Positions 32,784 to 33,670 of a DNA stretch of 33,670 bases are shown piece after piece. The stretch's first letter is position 1, and each line of letters begins with the position of its first letter. Under the pieces are notes generated by a model. That model ran no database searches. It was not told the DNA's origin and worked only from the letters and a program-made list of their open reading frames with translations. The translations under genes and the position numbers were made by a program. The DNA is from Caldifarciminota bacterium (GTDB lineage: Bacteria; Hydrothermota; Tepidihabitantia; SM23-42). The stretch is taken from positions 93,547-127,216 of the forward strand of contig CP070834.1 of NCBI GenBank assembly GCA_020341755.1, given 5' to 3'.

Positions 32784-33670
32784 GTGAGAAAAACGGCAGG
32801 AACTAAATTCGTCTGCCAGACATGCGGTGCCTCATCGCCTAAATGGTATGGCAGATGTCCGTCGTGCCACGAGTACGATACCATGGTCGAAGAGGTGGTC
32901 ACGACAACTGATCGGCGCCAGCATAAGGATACGGCTAAACCGCTTCCGCTCGTTGAAGTACCCTATCAGAAGGATGAACGGTTGTCCGTGGGTATTGCAG
33001 AGCTTGACCGTGTGCTGGGGGGAGGACTGGTGCGGGGTTCTTTGATCTTGATTGGTGGTGACCCCGGGATCGGAAAGTCGACACTTCTATTGCAGGTATC
33101 CAATATCATTGCCCGGGCAGATAAAAAGGTACTGTATGTGAACGGTGAGGAGTCTGCCTACCAGGTCCGGGTCCGGGCAGAACGTCTGGGTATCACGGGT
33201 CAAGGTATCGATATTTTGTCGACCACCGAACTCGATACTATCCTCGAGTGTGCCAAGGAGAAAAAGCCCGATTTCATGGTGATCGACAGTATTCAAACGA
33301 TATACAAAGCACGGCTGGCATCAGCCCCGGGTAGTGTCGGCCAGGTGAGGGAATGCGGTGGTGACCTGATGCGGTTCGCAAAGCAGCATGGAGTGACGAC
33401 TGCGATCATCGGTCATGTGACGAAATTCGGGGTGATTGCCGGACCAAAAACGCTGGAACATATGGTTGATACCGTGCTTTATTTCGAGGGTGAAAAGCAC
33501 CAACAATACAGAATTATCAGGACGGTCAAGAACAGGTTTGGCTCGACGAATGAAATCGGGGTCTTCGAGATGACCCAGACCGGTCTTTTGGAAGTCGAGA
33601 ATCCATCCAGCCTGTTCATATCCGACTCGACGAATTCCGGGTCGGCGATCGTTTCTGTGATTGAAGGTTC
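32784..33670 (+). CDS. radA: DNA repair protein RadA (partial, C-terminus beyond window)
   Basis: GTG at 32784, two bases after the MCE stop, opens a frame that continues to the end of the window (about 295 codons seen of roughly 450). An N-terminal zinc finger has Cys11, Cys14, Cys25 and Cys28 (FVCQTCG and GRCPSC). The RecA-like domain follows with LDRVLGGGLVRGS, Walker A GGDPGIGKSTLL, GEESAYQV, the IDSIQTIY Walker B region, GHVTKFGVIAGPKTLEHMVD and the RadA-specific KNRFGSTNEIGVFEM. RadA drives branch migration in recombination. The C-terminal Lon-like domain lies beyond the window. Confidence 0.95.
   Translation, partial: MRKTAGTKFVCQTCGASSPKWYGRCPSCHEYDTMVEEVVTTTDRRQHKDTAKPLPLVEVPYQKDERLSVGIAELDRVLGGGLVRGSLILIGGDPGIGKSTLLLQVSNIIARADKKVLYVNGEESAYQVRVRAERLGITGQGIDILSTTELDTILECAKEKKPDFMVIDSIQTIYKARLASAPGSVGQVRECGGDLMRFAKQHGVTTAIIGHVTKFGVIAGPKTLEHMVDTVLYFEGEKHQQYRIIRTVKNRFGSTNEIGVFEMTQTGLLEVENPSSLFISDSTNSGSAIVSVIEG

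Overview
This 33.7 kb window comes from a bacterium. It carries bacterial DnaB, RadA, omega and CoaBC genes, and an MCE/Mla-type lipid transporter suggests a double-membrane cell envelope. Every recognisable gene lies on the + strand, with short gaps or ATGA/GTGA overlaps. The gene set (split biotin carboxylases, SCP2-type thiolases, archaeal-type HMG-CoA synthase, B12 mutases) would suit an uncultivated candidate-phylum organism that ferments or oxidises amino acids. That placement is an inference; no rRNA or other marker here settles it.

Region 1 (about 0.1-14.1 kb) is a propionyl-CoA/methylmalonyl-CoA module. It holds the MeaB chaperone GTPase, two B12 acyl-CoA mutase large subunits, one separate B12-binding subunit, a metallo-beta-lactamase-fold hydrolase and a three-gene propionyl-CoA carboxylase (carboxyltransferase, biotin carboxylase, biotin carrier). 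It also holds an alanine dehydrogenase-like gene, a CoA-transferase, methylmalonyl-CoA epimerase and a methionine gamma-lyase-like PLP enzyme. Active-site positions differ between the two mutases. The first has Phe/Gln, as in isobutyryl-CoA mutase; the second has Tyr/Arg, as in methylmalonyl-CoA mutase.

Region 2 (about 14.1-22.1 kb) is a leucine-type module. An archaeal-style trio (HMG-CoA synthase, thiolase, DUF35 zinc-ribbon/OB protein) is followed by a methylcrotonyl-CoA carboxylase beta subunit, a cupin, a LiuC-like methylglutaconyl-CoA hydratase, and a second biotin carboxylase plus biotin carrier pair. No HMG-CoA lyase is present. The HMG-CoA synthase/thiolase pair could close leucine degradation by running in reverse, or could make HMG-CoA. 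Three gaps here carry related inverted repeats built from CCTAAA/TTTAGG units.

Region 3 (about 22.1-27.8 kb) has an IscU-like scaffold, a GAF-type free methionine sulfoxide reductase, and a beta-oxidation set (crotonase, an unusually long 3-hydroxyacyl-CoA dehydrogenase, thiolase). A biotin protein ligase and a cobalamin adenosyltransferase follow; these make the two cofactors that the upstream carboxylases and mutases need.

Region 4 (about 27.8-33.7 kb) is housekeeping: rpoZ-coaBC, dnaB, an MlaE/MlaF/MlaD-like transporter set, and radA, which runs off the window end.

Together regions 1-3 read as one catabolic block. Leu, Val, Met and similar substrates would be routed through CoA esters, biotin carboxylations and B12 rearrangements to acetyl-CoA and succinyl-CoA. 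I saw no rRNA, tRNA, CRISPR, transposase or phage gene. No gap without a gene exceeds 300 bp; the longest is 197 bp (6339-6535).
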